Source: Agapanthus africanus (taxonomy: Eukaryota > Streptophyta > Magnoliopsida > Asparagales > Amaryllidaceae). From it: a stretch of DNA of 64,000 nucleotides. The translations under genes were made by a program, and so were the position numbers. The stretch's first letter is position 1; every line of letters begins with the position of its first letter. Below the pieces are notes generated by a model that was not told the DNA's origin, searched no databases, and saw nothing but the letters and a program-made list of their open reading frames with translations. The stretch covers positions 511,627,176 to 511,691,175 of the forward strand of contig CM057347.1 in NCBI GenBank assembly GCA_030015575.1, written 5' to 3'. This document shows positions 11,044 through 23,208 of this stretch, in pieces.

Positions 11044-13248
11044 GGTAGGGTTCCTAGGCACACTAAGGAGGTCTCACAAGGCATCAACCATGCCAATTTC
11101 AAATTTTACGGGTGCCGAGAAACCCTAATACGGATCGTTAACTAGATATCTAGGCGAAACAATGAAACTAGTTTACAACTAAACTAAAAGAACGGAAATA
11201 CAACCTTTGTAGATCCGTTTCTCCACCTCGAAAGCTCCGTGATGATGTCTCCTCGCTGTCCAAATCGAATCCATGACTCTTGCATCGGCTTCATCGGAGA
11301 AAAAGGGGGCTAGGTCATCGACGACATGCCGAAGATGATCTACGTCGAGGCATCACTAGATCAAGCTCCACCTTCACCAAGCCATGAAAACTTGTGAAGG
11401 AAACACCCTATACTACTTGGCAAGAGGTAGAGGATGAAGAAATAGGAAGTGGGTTCACTTTAGATTTGGATTTCTCACTCTTTTTCATCAATCACCATTG
11501 ATGAAGTCAAGGTTTTTTCAAGTAGAAGATGAAGAAGAAGAAGAAGATAATATGATAAGTATTATAATAAGAATAATAAAATCATTATTATCATAATCAT
11601 GAACCATGGTCAAGTGTAGAGAACTAACTAAGGTTTAAGTGAATGGTTAGGGTTAAGCATGAGACAAAATGGTCGCTTTAGTCAAAACTTCATGAAGCTT
11701 CAAAGATAAAACAAAACTAGCAACCATTTTCCCTTTTTCTTACCAAAATAAATAAATAAATAAATAATAAAGAAAAGCAAAACCTTAATCATTAACTTAA
11801 CCATGGTTTAATCTTTACACTTAACCAAGTTAACATGTATCATCAAACATGATACAATCAAGTGCACAAAAGTATATCACATATACAACTTGTGAACTTC
11901 TAGTGAGAAAATCCATTTAAGTGAACCTATATTAGTTAATGTAAAGTGATATATCAAATATATAATTATACATTAAATCATTAAATCAACACTTGATTTA
12001 ACGACCTGGTCATATCGCATATAACCGACTAATATCAATAGTAACAACTTATCGAATCAACACTTGATCCGATAACCCGGCTATAACGCATATAACCGAT
12101 CAATGTTACAAATCGCGAGAATCGAATATAGTATCACATACTGGTATCATTCTCGGTCCCGCACATATCTCATATGCGCTCCTATTTCGTTTCGCTTGAG
12201 CCAGGAAACCTCTGTGTAGGACTCTAAAGACTCGTCAATACGCCGGCAGCAGGTGACGATCATATCAAACACCCACAAGCCGCAAGCGGTTTGCTAAACG
12301 TAACGGCCACCCGGGTATTGAGCAATCAGAAGATCGACGAGCAAGCCCGCTCATACTCCTGTGAATCCAACCAGTAACACTTACCGTACAGTCCGGTCTG
12401 ATCGTCTGATATGTCGCATATCTCGCCTAGGGGTGGTAAACGTCAGACCCCAATAGCTCGATAAGTCGTGTCGATATGAGGTCTATAACTATTCGAGAAA
12501 CTACTGGTAACACTTACCAGTAAATCTCAGCAACCCTGGCCAGGGATTTCCTGTTATAGCCAATCGAACACAGCGCAACATCAACTCCCTATACCGGGAG
12601 AGACGAATCCCCTCCTATCGCTCATTGCCTCCATGTGAGTCGGGACTGTACCCAAAAACCACCGTTTTGCATGCCCTCTTGGACGTGGTAAGGTGGAAAT
12701 CAAATCACAGTGGGAACCACACAAGACTCTATGACGATCTCGGGTCAACAGACTGCTCTGTACCAGTGTCACCAGAGAACTGCCATCTGACGTAAGGTAT
12801 AATACCATCTGGGAGTTCTCGGCGAGTCCGTCCAGTGTACCCAGTCTCTACTGAGCACCCGTATATCATCTCTGATGTCAAACACCAATGGATATGGGAT
12901 CATCCATCGCCCATCTGTATGGGTCGAGAAGGTATACGCTAGTCTACTCTGGTATATCGATGCCCCGTCTCGATATACCCACGACTAGGGACTTTGAAGG
13001 ATGTACTTATGGACTACCATGTCCCCACTAGTATGATCCGCATCACAGTCCAGGTAGTCAAGTACACATCCTAAGGGCTTTACCAACATGTATCAGAGAG
13101 ACAATCAGTATACACGTTAAGGTAAAGAGTAACCAGATAGCATACTATCATGTCGAGCGAGAAAGTCCTCCCTATATATGTCCAAGCATCCACTACAATA
13201 TACATCCAATGTACAGTAATGGCCTCTAGGGCATACATATAACTAACA
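11044..13248 (-). repeat. C1 3' LTR
   Basis: This is the downstream LTR in element orientation. Its first base on the plus strand is G where the partner has T, so one terminal base is mutated. It ends AACTAACA at 13248, beside the polypurine tract. It contains GAAGAAGAAGAAG and AAATAAATAAAT microsatellites. Confidence 0.92.
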
Positions 13249-13263
13249 ATCTCCCACTTGCAC
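13249..13263 (-). other. C1 polypurine tract
   Basis: On the minus strand GTGCAAGTGGGAGAT abuts the 3' LTR, the position of the primer for plus-strand synthesis. The same tract is found in C2 and CopiaB. Confidence 0.85.
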
Positions 13264-15659
13264 TAGGGCCATCTGATAGCAGTGGTTGTAGTATCTCATA
13301 CTCAACCATCCCATAAAAATCTCTCTCTGGAAATAGGCCTTCGTGAGTGGATCCGCCGTGTTGTCCTCTGAGTCTACTCTCCTAACCTCGATCATCCTGG
13401 AGATCATTTATCTCCATGATCAGGTGATACAGCCTTAGAATATGTCTGGATCACTGATGGGACCTGCGTTCCTTGGCATAAGCCACAACTCCATTGTCAC
13501 ACAATGGGAGGAACATAGTTCATCTCATGAACCAATATACACCCAAACAGCCTCTTTGGTAGCATCTTAAGTAGCGATGTATCCTGCCTTCATCGTCTAG
13601 TATGTCACGGTATCTAGCTTGGAACTCTTCCAACATACCGTCCCTTTACTGAGGGTAAAGACAATGCCTGTGACTGACTTTCAGTCGTCCTTATCACCCT
13701 GGAACCCTTCCAGTGATTCTCCCCAGGATCGGTTGATACCATCTCACTACAACTAGTGAGAATCCTAACATCCAATTAGATCAATCTCATAGATTCAAAA
13801 ACCCAGGATTTAGGAAGTATCACTTTGATCCTATATGAAGAATCCTTGTGATAAGCGGAGATTGACCGAGCGTAGCATATGAAACCCCTTCCCTATCAAG
13901 AGCATGTCATCCACGTACTCTACGAGGATCGACACTATACTCCCTACTATCTTTTTGTTTATACAAGGTTCATCTACCATTTTGATGATGTCAAACTCTT
14001 TGACTATCTCATCAAAACAAATGTTCCAACTCCGCGATACCTGCTTTATCCTATAAAGCATCTTGTACACGTTTCCGCTGCTCCCACTGTCTACGAAGCC
14101 CTCTGGTTGTGTACTTATAGACGTTCTCTTCTAAAACTTCATTTAGAAAAGCAGTCATGGCAGCCAACCGCCAGATATCGTAGTCATGGTATGTAGCCGT
14201 GGTAAGTAGGATCTGGATGGACTTAAGCATAGCTACTTGAAAAGGTTTCATCATAATCCACGCCTGGTCTATGACAAAAAACTTTAACAAGTCTAGCTTT
14301 GAAAGTCTTAACTTTTCCATCTACACCAAGTAATCTTCTCAAGATTTACTTGCTCCTGATGGGGATTTAACCCTTCAGATATAGCAACCAAAGTCCATAC
14401 TTTGCTGGTGTACATGGATTCCATCTCAGATCGCTAAGCATCCAGCCATTCTTACAGAGTCTTACTCCTGATGGCCAGCTCGAAGCTAGTTGGGTCATCA
14501 TCTCATGATGCAATCTTCGCTCCCACTGTCATAGAGAAACCAAAGTAACTCTCAGGTGGGTGAGGAACCCTACTAGATCGGCGGAGAGGCTGAGGTTCGT
14601 TGGTTACTATTGAATCCTTTGGTTCTACCAAGTCATCTGCTGTAATTTGTATAGCTGGAACCTTTCCAGTTGTACATAACAGACATTGCCTCGAGTTTGT
14701 CCGGATTTTGCTTTTAGACATAGGCCGGACAACCCCAAATCTTAACTAGCTTAAGACATGGGCTCTTCCCATACCATATCTCATATGGAGTGGTAGGAAA
14801 CTGATTTGATTCGAACCCTTTTCAATAGGTATGCAGCTTCTCAAGTGCATAACTCCCAAAAGGAAAATAGGTAACTCAGTAGTACTCATCATAGAGCACA
14901 CCTTATCATATAGGGTGTGATTGCTCCGCCCCGATATACCATCGTGCTATGGTGTATACGGAGGAGTAATGCTGAGAGAGAATCTCATTCTCCTTTAGAA
15001 TAATCCAGGATTTCCGTGCTCAAGTATTCTCCTCCTCGATCTCATCAAAGGACATAATACTTATACCCGTGTTTTGGATCTCTACTTCTAACTTATATTC
15101 TGTGAGTTTCTCAAAAGGTTCGGACTTGTGTTTCAACAGGAACATAGGTCTGAATCTCGAAAGATCATCAGAGAATGTAATGAAGTATAAAGAACCGGTC
15201 TTGGCATGTGTAGACAGGGGACCTTACATACATCAACATGTATCATCCCAAGAGTTCACTAACTCTTTCTCTGTTTCCAGTAAACGGAGCTATGGTCATC
15301 TTATCTCTGTGACATGACTGGCAAGTTTCATAAGATGTAAATTCAAACTATTTAAATATGCATCTAAAATGTAACTTCAGCCAGACGGATCGCATTGATA
15401 TGACCTTGTCTACAATGCCTTAAGAAGGATTCGTTCATTTCTGAACTCTTCCTCTTATGTGTGTTCCGTATACTAAAGAACTGTAGTTTGATTTAGAACA
15501 TCAATGCTTTTAGATAACGTGCCTGAACCGATCAACTTTTGATATAGAAAATGTTCAAAACATTATCCAACTATACAAAATTTTATCATTTCTTTACTAA
15601 TAAAGAGATTGATATGATTTTGTATATCAGGTTCGGTATCTAATAACATTCGTTCAGAA
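13264..15659 (-). pseudogene. C1 pol remnants: RNase H, reverse transcriptase, integrase, protease-proximal
   Basis: Reading leftward from 15659: the integrase zinc-binding/core region near 15430-15000 with phrases such as LLKHKSEPFE and SFDEI; the inter-domain linker RRSSRVPHPPESYFGFSM (near 14560); reverse transcriptase from about 14320 with MLKSIQILL, TYHDYDIW and TAFLNEVLEENVY; the catalytic YVDDMLLIG (YVDD at 13906-13917); and an RNase H remnant up to 13264. These enzymes normally process, copy and insert the element. No long frame is left: the RT is split by a +1 shift just after ENVYKY, which C2 shares. The copy cannot make a working polyprotein. Confidence 0.85.
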
Positions 15660-16016
15660 TCAATGTATTAGTAATACAGGGTGACAGTGACCAACAGACT
15701 TGGCTGCAACACTTGCCTCGTTTTCTGCCTCATGAAACTTATCACCCGTTCTCAGTTCTCTACCTAGCTGTAGCCCTATGTAACAGATTACATATCTGGG
15801 ATCCTGATCTGGTATCACATACCCAGGACGTAGAGGATACAGAGAAACGGTTCTGTGTAACGAACACACCCGAAGGAGATGCATCATATGCACTTTCTTC
15901 GTTTGGGCGGCACGGGAAATCTGGTATTCCCCAATTTCCTGCTCTGTCTTATAACAATTATAAGTAGGAGCGGGACCAACGTTCCCCAGCTCAGTATAAC
16001 AAGCGAGTTCGGTCAA
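15660..16016 (-). other. 118-codon open frame upstream of C1 protease region
   Basis: An open frame (MTELACYTELGNVGPAP...) in the place where gag/protease should be. I do not recognise it, and it has no CCHC knuckle. The matching stretch in C2 (59058 onward) has a stop soon after the start, so it is probably not under selection. It may be eroded gag. Confidence 0.3.
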
Positions 16017-16490
16017 TATTCCATATTATTATCTTGATTAAGGCGTGATATGGTCGCTACCTGGAGAGAGAGAGAAGAAAACACTCAGCGTGCGCTCTTG
16101 CAAGAATAGATTGGTTATTATTTTATCTAATCAGGATGGCTCCCACTGCTTTTTATCAAATCTTCCTTCAAACCCTAAAAGGAAAGACTAGCCGGGATTA
16201 ATTACACACTACAAGTTCGCCAATCTTTCAGCCAGGCCAGTGTCGGTACTTTGAGGGAGGTCCCCCGTGCTTTCGCACGAACCTAATTAATGTAAACCTC
16301 GTTTTCCCAGAGGCGTAACCCTGTTGACACCTTTCTAGACACCTATTTGATCGGCTAATTGTAATGTGTAAAACTCTCCCAGGAGTAACTCTTACTCGCA
16401 GCGGGTATCGGGATCCAACTATCTCATAGAAGGTATGCAATCTCATTGCAAATTTCAACACTTGAAATTCCCGATAATATTTTGCCCCAA

Positions 16491-16705
16491 ACGATCTATG
16501 ACCTTGACAAGGTCAACAAACCATAGACCGCAAGTCAAGTTCAACCCGTCATTTCTTGATTGAATTAAACCCACCCGCACGACCCTTGACAAGGTCAACA
16601 AGGCCACACGACTACCCTAACCCAATCTGCATCATATGCATAAGCAGATAAATACTGGTTAGCTACCGCACACTACGCCTTGACAAGGTCAACAAACGCA
16701 GCACG
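16491..16705 (-). other. Three composite hairpins in the C1 leader
   Basis: On the sense (minus) strand each unit has an inner stem TTGAC/GTCAA with loop CTT and its own outer stem: 16669-16705 (CGTGCTGCG/CGTAGTGTG), 16576-16610 (GTGTGGCC against GGTCGTGC) and 16491-16531 (GCGGTCTATG/CATAGATCGT). All outer positions pair if G-U is allowed. Counterparts occur in C2 and CopiaB. Confidence 0.7.
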
Positions 16706-16833
16706 AATACTAAACAGGACTTATCTGAAATGACGGAGGGCTACGACAGGTTTTTCTGAAAACCTATTGCGTAATGAACTTGATATCGTTGTAGAATCAA
16801 ATGATTTTGAAATGGAGTGTTTTTGAGGCTTTT

Positions 16834-17085
16834 CTAGTTTTGCTAAAGGAGTCACTCCCGGTGAAGGGATCGTCGGTCCTTTCCTCGTCGAATGAGGTTC
16901 GGGATATATCATATATATCACTGTGCAAAGCAAAACACTTAAAAGCAATCAGAAAACAAACCGAGTGTGTAGCATCTGCCAGTTATTGCTAAAGGAGTCA
17001 CTCCCGGTAAAGGGATCTCGGTCCTTTCCTCATCGAATAAGGTGCAGGATATATCACATATACCGCTGTGCAAAGCAAGAACTGT
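16834..17085 (-). repeat. C1 leader direct repeat, two copies about 147 bp apart
   Basis: Two imperfect copies of a unit of about 100 bp contain GCTAAAGGAGTCACTCCCGG, then a CCTTTCCTC stretch, then TGTGCAAAGCAA. The spacing is the same as in C2. Confidence 0.75.
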
Positions 17086-19184
17086 AGCTACCTGTTTTAT
17101 TTTGAAATTCGATTCTACAACATCTTAGGTTTCTTTTATTTCATTAATCTCATTAATGAAGTCCCATCATTTAAGTATCTAAACATCACAGATAAATACG
17201 ACGTACACTTATGCCATCCGCATTCGCCTTGATGTCCCCTCATGCACCGTTAGGTTAGGTAACTAACGGCACAGCAGGGCAGGGCTAGCGCGGGTGTAAA
17301 ACATAAGTAACGTCTATATAATATATCATATATACTATATACTGTATCTATCACAGAATATCACATGATCACATCACAGATATCGCAGCAGAAGAATCAT
17401 ATGAAATATTGGATATACTAGGACGTCCGTGTTTTCAATACGAGCCAGTATAAAACACGGATTCCACGGTCGCGATGAATAGCCAAACCCACACCCCTAG
17501 ACCCCTACGAGAGCGGCAAGCAACCCTACCAATTCTAGGGTTAGGAGACCCGGACTCGACTCCTCGAGTTGGTCTCCCACTGGACCTTAGAACCCGGTTA
17601 CTTGTGCTCCCCTCCTTGGGTCTATCCTAGTGCGGAAAAGTAAATAATATACAAAAGGGTGACATCTTCCGCAACCTGGAAGTGCCCCAATAAAAGAATA
17701 TTACATACAAGTTTTTACATGAATGAAAATGAAAAACACCCATCTCACACAAAAACCCCCGGCTATTCAAACACGACAATCCAATATAACATATCCAGCA
17801 ACACATAACATCACATGTCATCAACGTAAGTAAATATACGCATCCCAATTGTCGTTGACATATAGCAACGAAACCGGCGATATCACATATTACACTTACG
17901 GTCACAGAAAAGAAAGTGTAAAACTACAACAGTTGGAATCCGCAACCTCTTTAGACATCGCATGCCTAATCAAATGAATACCTTAGACATCACATGCCTA
18001 ACAATTATAAACCCCGCATTTTAGTCTCAAAATCGAAAACACTTTTCAATATCAAGTCGGGAATTCAACAGGTTCCCGATGTTCTGATCGAATGCTCGTC
18101 GCAAACTTTACTAGACGGCCGCACCCCCGATGCCGTCGACGAAGTGCACCAAGGCGGAACACCGCTGCCGCGAGCACCCGAATGGATGCTTTCGGCGACG
18201 GGGTTCTCCTACAGTCACTTGGTCGGGGCTGAGGGATGTAGCTGTCTATTAAGTTTATCCGGCAAGTATCCGCGTACGCTACGTGATTGCAACGGACTTT
18301 TGATCACATCAAAATTCCGTGGCAACCGATCAAGTGAGACTAAACTGCTATGTTTATAACATTCATTCAGTTATCTCATAACTTATTGTGAATTCCAATT
18401 ATTGTATCACATTCCGGATAAATAGAAAATGTTAAACTTTCCGATCGAGCAATCGAACACCCAAGTTTTCCCAAAGCAAATCAACACATGAAACAAGTTT
18501 AAAAACATCCAGTTCATGCCTCAGTACCAACGGTCCAGCCGTAGAAGGGTCAAGCCAACGCCTCACATGTGGCACGCCGTACTGCCCCAAACCCGAAGGT
18601 TCAAAGGGCAGTTCAAGACGGTCACATAATCGAGTTAAGGTTTGTTGTCTTCTAGAGGGTCCATCACGTTACTTGCACTACTTAGAACGTCTTTAAACTA
18701 CGGAAAGATCCAACACTTGGAAATTTCCCGATAGGGGAAAAAGTGGGTATTTATATCCGGTCGAACTTTTTAACATATTCAAAAATTATCCGGAAAACAC
18801 ATAGACAAGATTAGACAATCCGATCGAATCTACGAACTCCCAATACAACCCAGAATATTCAACTCTTGAATAAATATTAAAAATTCCCATAAAACTCAGA
18901 ATTTAAATAAAGAAGTTACTGTGCAAAAATGGTTGACTGAAGAGACTAAATGGGCGCGGAACCGCCGCAATAGGCGGCTAATGCCGCGGATCCGCCGCGC
19001 TTTAGACAGATCATTAGGTAATTTTTGCACCGTGATTCTTAGAATTTCCTGCTGAATTTTTTAAGCATTTTTAATTTTGAAAAAACCACTTTTTCAGAAA
19101 AAGTCCAGAGAGGGTTAAAAGTTAGGGTTTCGGGGTTCGATCGGGTTTCTAACATCGTCTACGCATCGCCTAAGGCTCTAGCTA
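17086..19184 (-). other. C1 long leader, 5' part
   Basis: Sequence between the primer site and the leader repeats, with no recognisable gag. On the plus strand (antisense) 17994-18359 is open for 121 codons starting MPNNYKPRILVS. A shorter version is open in C2 antisense (57069-56821). I cannot assign a product. The leader makes the primer-site-to-protease distance about 3.5 kb, much more than gag alone needs. Confidence 0.5.
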
Positions 19185-19197
19185 GGCTCTGATACCA
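19185..19197 (-). other. C1 primer binding site (tRNA-iMet)
   Basis: Plus-strand GGCTCTGATACCA is the complement of TGGTATCAGAGCC, which pairs with the 3' end of initiator-methionine tRNA and primes minus-strand DNA synthesis. It is one base from the LTR. Confidence 0.92.
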
Positions 19198-19198
19198 C

Positions 19199-21403
19199 TG
19201 TAGGGTTCCTAGGCACACTAAGGAGGTCTCACAAGGCATCAACCATGCCAATTTCAAATTTTACGGGTGCCGAGAAACCCTAATACGGATCGTTAACTAG
19301 ATATCTAGGCGAAACAATGAAACTAGTTTACAACTAAACTAAAAGAACGGAAATACAACCTTTGTAGATCCGTTTCTCCACCTCGAAAGCTCCGTGATGA
19401 TGTCTCCTCGCTGTCCAAATCGAATCCATGACTCTTGCATCGGCTTCATCGGAGAAAAAGGGGGCTAGGTCATCGACGACATGCCGAAGATGATCTATGT
19501 CGAGGCATCACTAGATCAAGCTCCACCTTCACCAAGCCATGAAAACTTGTGAAGGAAACACCCTATACTACTTGGCAAGAGGTAGAGGATGAAGAAATAG
19601 GAAGTGGGTTCACTTTAGATTTGGATTTCTCACTCTTTTTCATCAATCACCATTGATGAAGTCAAGGTTTCTTCAAGTAGAAGATGAAGAAGAAGAAGAA
19701 GATAATATGATAATTATTATAATAAGAATAATAAAATCATTATTATCATAATCATGAACCATGGTCAAGTGTAGAGAACTAACTAAGGTTTAAGTGAATG
19801 GTTAGGGTTAAGCATGAGACAAAATGGTCACTTTAGTCAAAGCTTCATGAAGCTTCAAAGATAAAACAAAACTAGCAACCATTTTCCCTTTTTCTTACCA
19901 AAATAAATAAATAAATAAATAATAAAGAAAAGCAAAACCCTAATCATTAACTTAACCATGGTTTAATCTTTACACTTAACCAAGTTAACATGTATCATCA
20001 AACATGATACAATCAAGTGCACAAAAGTATATCACATATACAACTTGTGAACTTCTAGTGAGAAAATCCATTTAAGTGAACCTATATTAGTTAATGTAAA
20101 GTGATATATCAAATATATAATTATACATTAAATCATTAAATCAACACTTGATTTAACGACCCGGTCATATCGCATATAACCGACTAATATCAATAGTAAC
20201 AACTTATCGAATCAACACTTGATCCGATAACCCGGCTATAACGCATATAACCGATCAATGTTACAAATCGCGAGAATCGAATATAGTATCACATACTGGT
20301 ATCATTCTCGGTCCCGCACATATCTCATATGCGCTCCTATTTCGTTTCGCTTGAGCCAGGAAACCTCTGTGTAGGACTCTAAAGACTCATCAATACGCCG
20401 GCAGCAGGTGACGATCATATCAAACACCCACAAGCCGCAAGCGGTCTGCTAAACGTAACGGCCACCCGGGTATTGAGCAATCAGAAGATCGACGAGCAAG
20501 CCCGCTCATACTCCTGTGAATCCAACCAGTAACACTTACCGTACAGTCCGGTCTGATCGTCTGATATGTCGCATATCTCGCCTAGGGGTGGTAAACGTCA
20601 GACCCCAATAGCTCGATAAGTCGTGTCGATATGAGGTCTATAACTATTCGAGAAACTACTGGTAACACTTACCAGTAAATCTCAGCAACCCTGGCCAGGG
20701 ATTTCCTGTTATAGCCAATCGAACACAGCGCAACATCAACTCCCTATACCGGGAGAGACGAATCCCCTCCTATCGCTCATTGCCTCCATGTGAGTCGGGA
20801 CTGTACCCAAAAACCACCGTTTTGCACGCCCTCTTGGACGTGGTAAGGTGGAAATCAAAGCACAGTGGGAACCACACAAGACTCTATGACGATCTCGGGT
20901 CAACAGACTGCTCTGTACCAGTGTCACCAGAGAACTGCCATCTGACGTAAGGTATAATACCATCTGGGAGTTCTCGGCGAGTCCGTCCAGTGTACCCAGT
21001 CTCCACTGAGCACCCGTATATCATCTCTGATGTCAAACACCAATGGATATGGGATCATCCATCGCCCATCTGTATGGGTCGAGAAGGTATACGCTAGTCT
21101 ACTCTGGTATATCGATGCCCCGTCTCGATATACCCACGACTAGGGACTTTGAATGATGTACTTATGGACTACCATGTCCCCACTAGTATGATCCGCATCA
21201 CAGTCCAGGTAGTCAAGTACACATCCTAAGGGCTTTACCAACATGTATCAGAGAGACAATCAGTATACACGTTAAGGTAAAGAGTAACCAGATAGCATAC
21301 TATCATGTCGAGCGAGAAAGTCCTCCGTATATATGTCCAAGCATCCACTACAATATACATCCAATGTACAGTAATGGCCTATAGGGCATACATATAACTA
21401 ACA
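19199..21403 (-). repeat. C1 5' LTR
   Basis: Same length as the left LTR, with intact TGTAGGG...AACTAACA ends on the plus strand. It would contain the promoter for the element. No unambiguous TATA box is seen, although AT-rich TATATAATTATAC (near 20113-20125) is a candidate. Confidence 0.92.
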
Positions 21404-21434
21404 GGTCGGGTACAGGCTGAAAATCGTAATCCAC
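21404..21434 (-). pseudogene. Upstream piece of the split Ptta/En/Spm exon
   Basis: On the minus strand a polypyrimidine tract and TTTTCAG are followed by GTGGATTACGATTTTCAGCC (VDYDFQP). This open frame stops at the Copia boundary and its continuation lies at 11043 on the far side of the insertion. The element therefore landed inside the exon about 30 bp from its acceptor. Confidence 0.65.
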
Positions 21435-22560
21435 CTGAAAATACAAAAAAAAAACATTGTTATTAGATTGCAAGTGTTAATCATTTCAAAGCTGTGAAAT
21501 AACGTTGAAATGAACATCTAATCTATTTTTGTACACGGAGAACCAGCGGAAAGGTACCGACGAAATATCTCGAAACGGATGAAAACACAAGTGAATGAAG
21601 GTGTTTGCTTTATACATTCCTAACTTGTCCACACGGGACAAATCTATCGGTTTTCATACGATTGAATCTTCTCGTCACATAGACTATACGATGGTTGTTA
21701 GTATCGAGCTATACCGTCCGATATTTAAAAACCTTCGTATTGTTCTATGTCACGACGAACATCGAACGTATGTTAACCGATAGACGGGGACTAAGTGGCG
21801 CTTTTAATTTCATATATGAGTATCGATGAGAATATGAAGGTTTCATATTATTATCGAGTATCATATATTTGTTTTAACTTGAACATCTTGAATCACTCTC
21901 TAATGATGTGTTTGTTATGTATTCTTGTTGTATGTGTAACATGATTTTAAACCATTGAGATCAATATTGATAGAACTGATCATCCACAAAGAGATTAAGG
22001 ATTGACTTTTGACAGCCATATGAAGGAAAATTTTCTCCTACGGCAACCTAATAATATACCCATTATCCTCATATATACATATATGCAGGCATGCATGGAT
22101 ACATACATGCAAATATTTGAAAAATTAATATATCAACCAAAAACTATTATTGCAATGGCATTCATCTATAACAATCAATAATTAAAACTACAAATGTAGG
22201 ATACTGATATCATAAAGCGTTATACGCAACATATGAATTCACATGACTGAAACATGCATCAAAAAAACATGTTCATCCAAAAGAAAGGCCACTGTCAACA
22301 AATATAGACAAATACGTCATAAAAACAGTAACTAACAAGTTGATTAGCATCTGGATCAAGAAAATGATAGGAAAAACAATTGACTATGATCTATAATGAC
22401 AAGTTTATTACCATGACTCTCGACTAATAAAAGTGGCTTTTCGTCCTGGGTAGCTTAATAATTAGGATTTCATGGCGAATAAAAATATGCATATGCCGTT
22501 TGACCGGGAACTTCAATAGGAAACTCAAAGAGGTCGGGTGTACTGAAGTACGCTTTGTAT
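21435..22560. other. CACTA interior, intron-like
   Basis: AT-rich sequence upstream (minus sense) of the split exon, without a convincing ORF. It probably includes introns or decayed exons of the element's gene. Confidence 0.4.
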
Positions 22561-22579
22561 TTCGCTATATCAGGTGATG

Positions 22580-22880
22580 AAGCCCAAGCCCTAGCCCCAG
22601 CCCCACCCCAACCGAACCCTAGCCCCAGCCCCAGCCCAGCCCAACCCCAACCCCAACCGAACCCTAGCCCCAGCCCCAGCCCAGCCCCACCCCAACCGAA
22701 CCCTAACCCCGCCCCAGCCCAGCCTCAAGCCCAACCGAACCCTAACCCCAGCCCCAGCCCAGCCCCAGCCCGAACCCCAACCCGGACCCCAACCCCAACC
22801 GAACCCCAACTCCAACCTAACCCTAACCCTAACCCTAACCCTAACCCTAACCGTAACCTAAACCGAACTCGATGCCGATG
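22580..22880. repeat. C-rich minisatellite with CCCTAA telomere-like run
   Basis: Degenerate CCCCAG/CCCCAA/CCGAACCCTAG units grade into a run of about six CCCTAA repeats (near 22816-22852). The plant telomere unit is normally CCCTAAA, so this is more likely a minisatellite drifting to that form than a telomere relic. The proline-rich and Trp/Gly-rich frames across it are products of the repeat. Confidence 0.8.
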
Positions 22881-22881
22881 C

Positions 22882-23171
22882 CTAACCCTCACCCCTACCC
22901 GAACCTTGAACCCTAGACCTAACATCATAAAAATTATAAATAATTTGAGATTTAATTACTAACTGGGCGGTGGAGGAGACGACAGAAATTGGTGGTCGAC
23001 GACGATCGGCGACGAGTCGCAGACGGTGGCGACGAGGAAGTCGACGAGGAAGTTTTGGGAACGACCGACGAAGGTGGCGACGAGGCGCGGAGCGCGGTGG
23101 CGACAAGGCGCGGGAATGGGCGATCGAGGCGCGGGAGAGTGAGAGAGAGAATTTTTGGGAACGATGAATGA
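22882..23171. other. GC-rich CGACGA repeat next to the CACTA right end
   Basis: GGTGGCGACGA and related units are rich in CpG. On the minus strand a frame starting MSPPRSAPRRHLRR (23106) would encode an Arg/Pro-rich start of the element's gene and could be its first exon. No homology decides this, and simple-sequence composition is an equally good reading. Confidence 0.35.
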
Positions 23172-23208
23172 CTTTTCTGTGCTTTTTTTTTTTATTAATA
23201 ACCTATTT

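Larger units (their letters stand above)
11044..21403 (-). mobile_element. Ty1/copia LTR retrotransposon C1
   Basis: Two 2,205-bp LTRs bracket a 5.95-kb internal region with a methionine-tRNA primer site next to the right LTR and a polypurine tract next to the left one, so transcription runs leftward. Domain order on the minus strand is leader, protease remnant, integrase, reverse transcriptase, RNase H, which is copia order. The LTR start TGTTAGTTATATGTATGCCC shares TATGCCCTAGAGGC with Angela/Tork-type elements (from memory). By eye I count about 15 substitutions between the LTRs, so insertion was recent. Pol is broken throughout. No perfect target duplication is seen: the right flank has GGTCG and the left GATCA or ATCAG. 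Confidence 0.93.

Noticed and set aside
11038-11044. Target-site duplication for Copia C1
   Set aside because: Left GATCA/ATCAG and right GGTCG agree only if two G-to-A changes are assumed, so I do not claim it.
22555-22962. Proline-rich 135-codon ORF and opposite Trp/Gly-rich ORFs
   Set aside because: Direct translation of the C-rich minisatellite. Frames on both strands are open for the same compositional reason.
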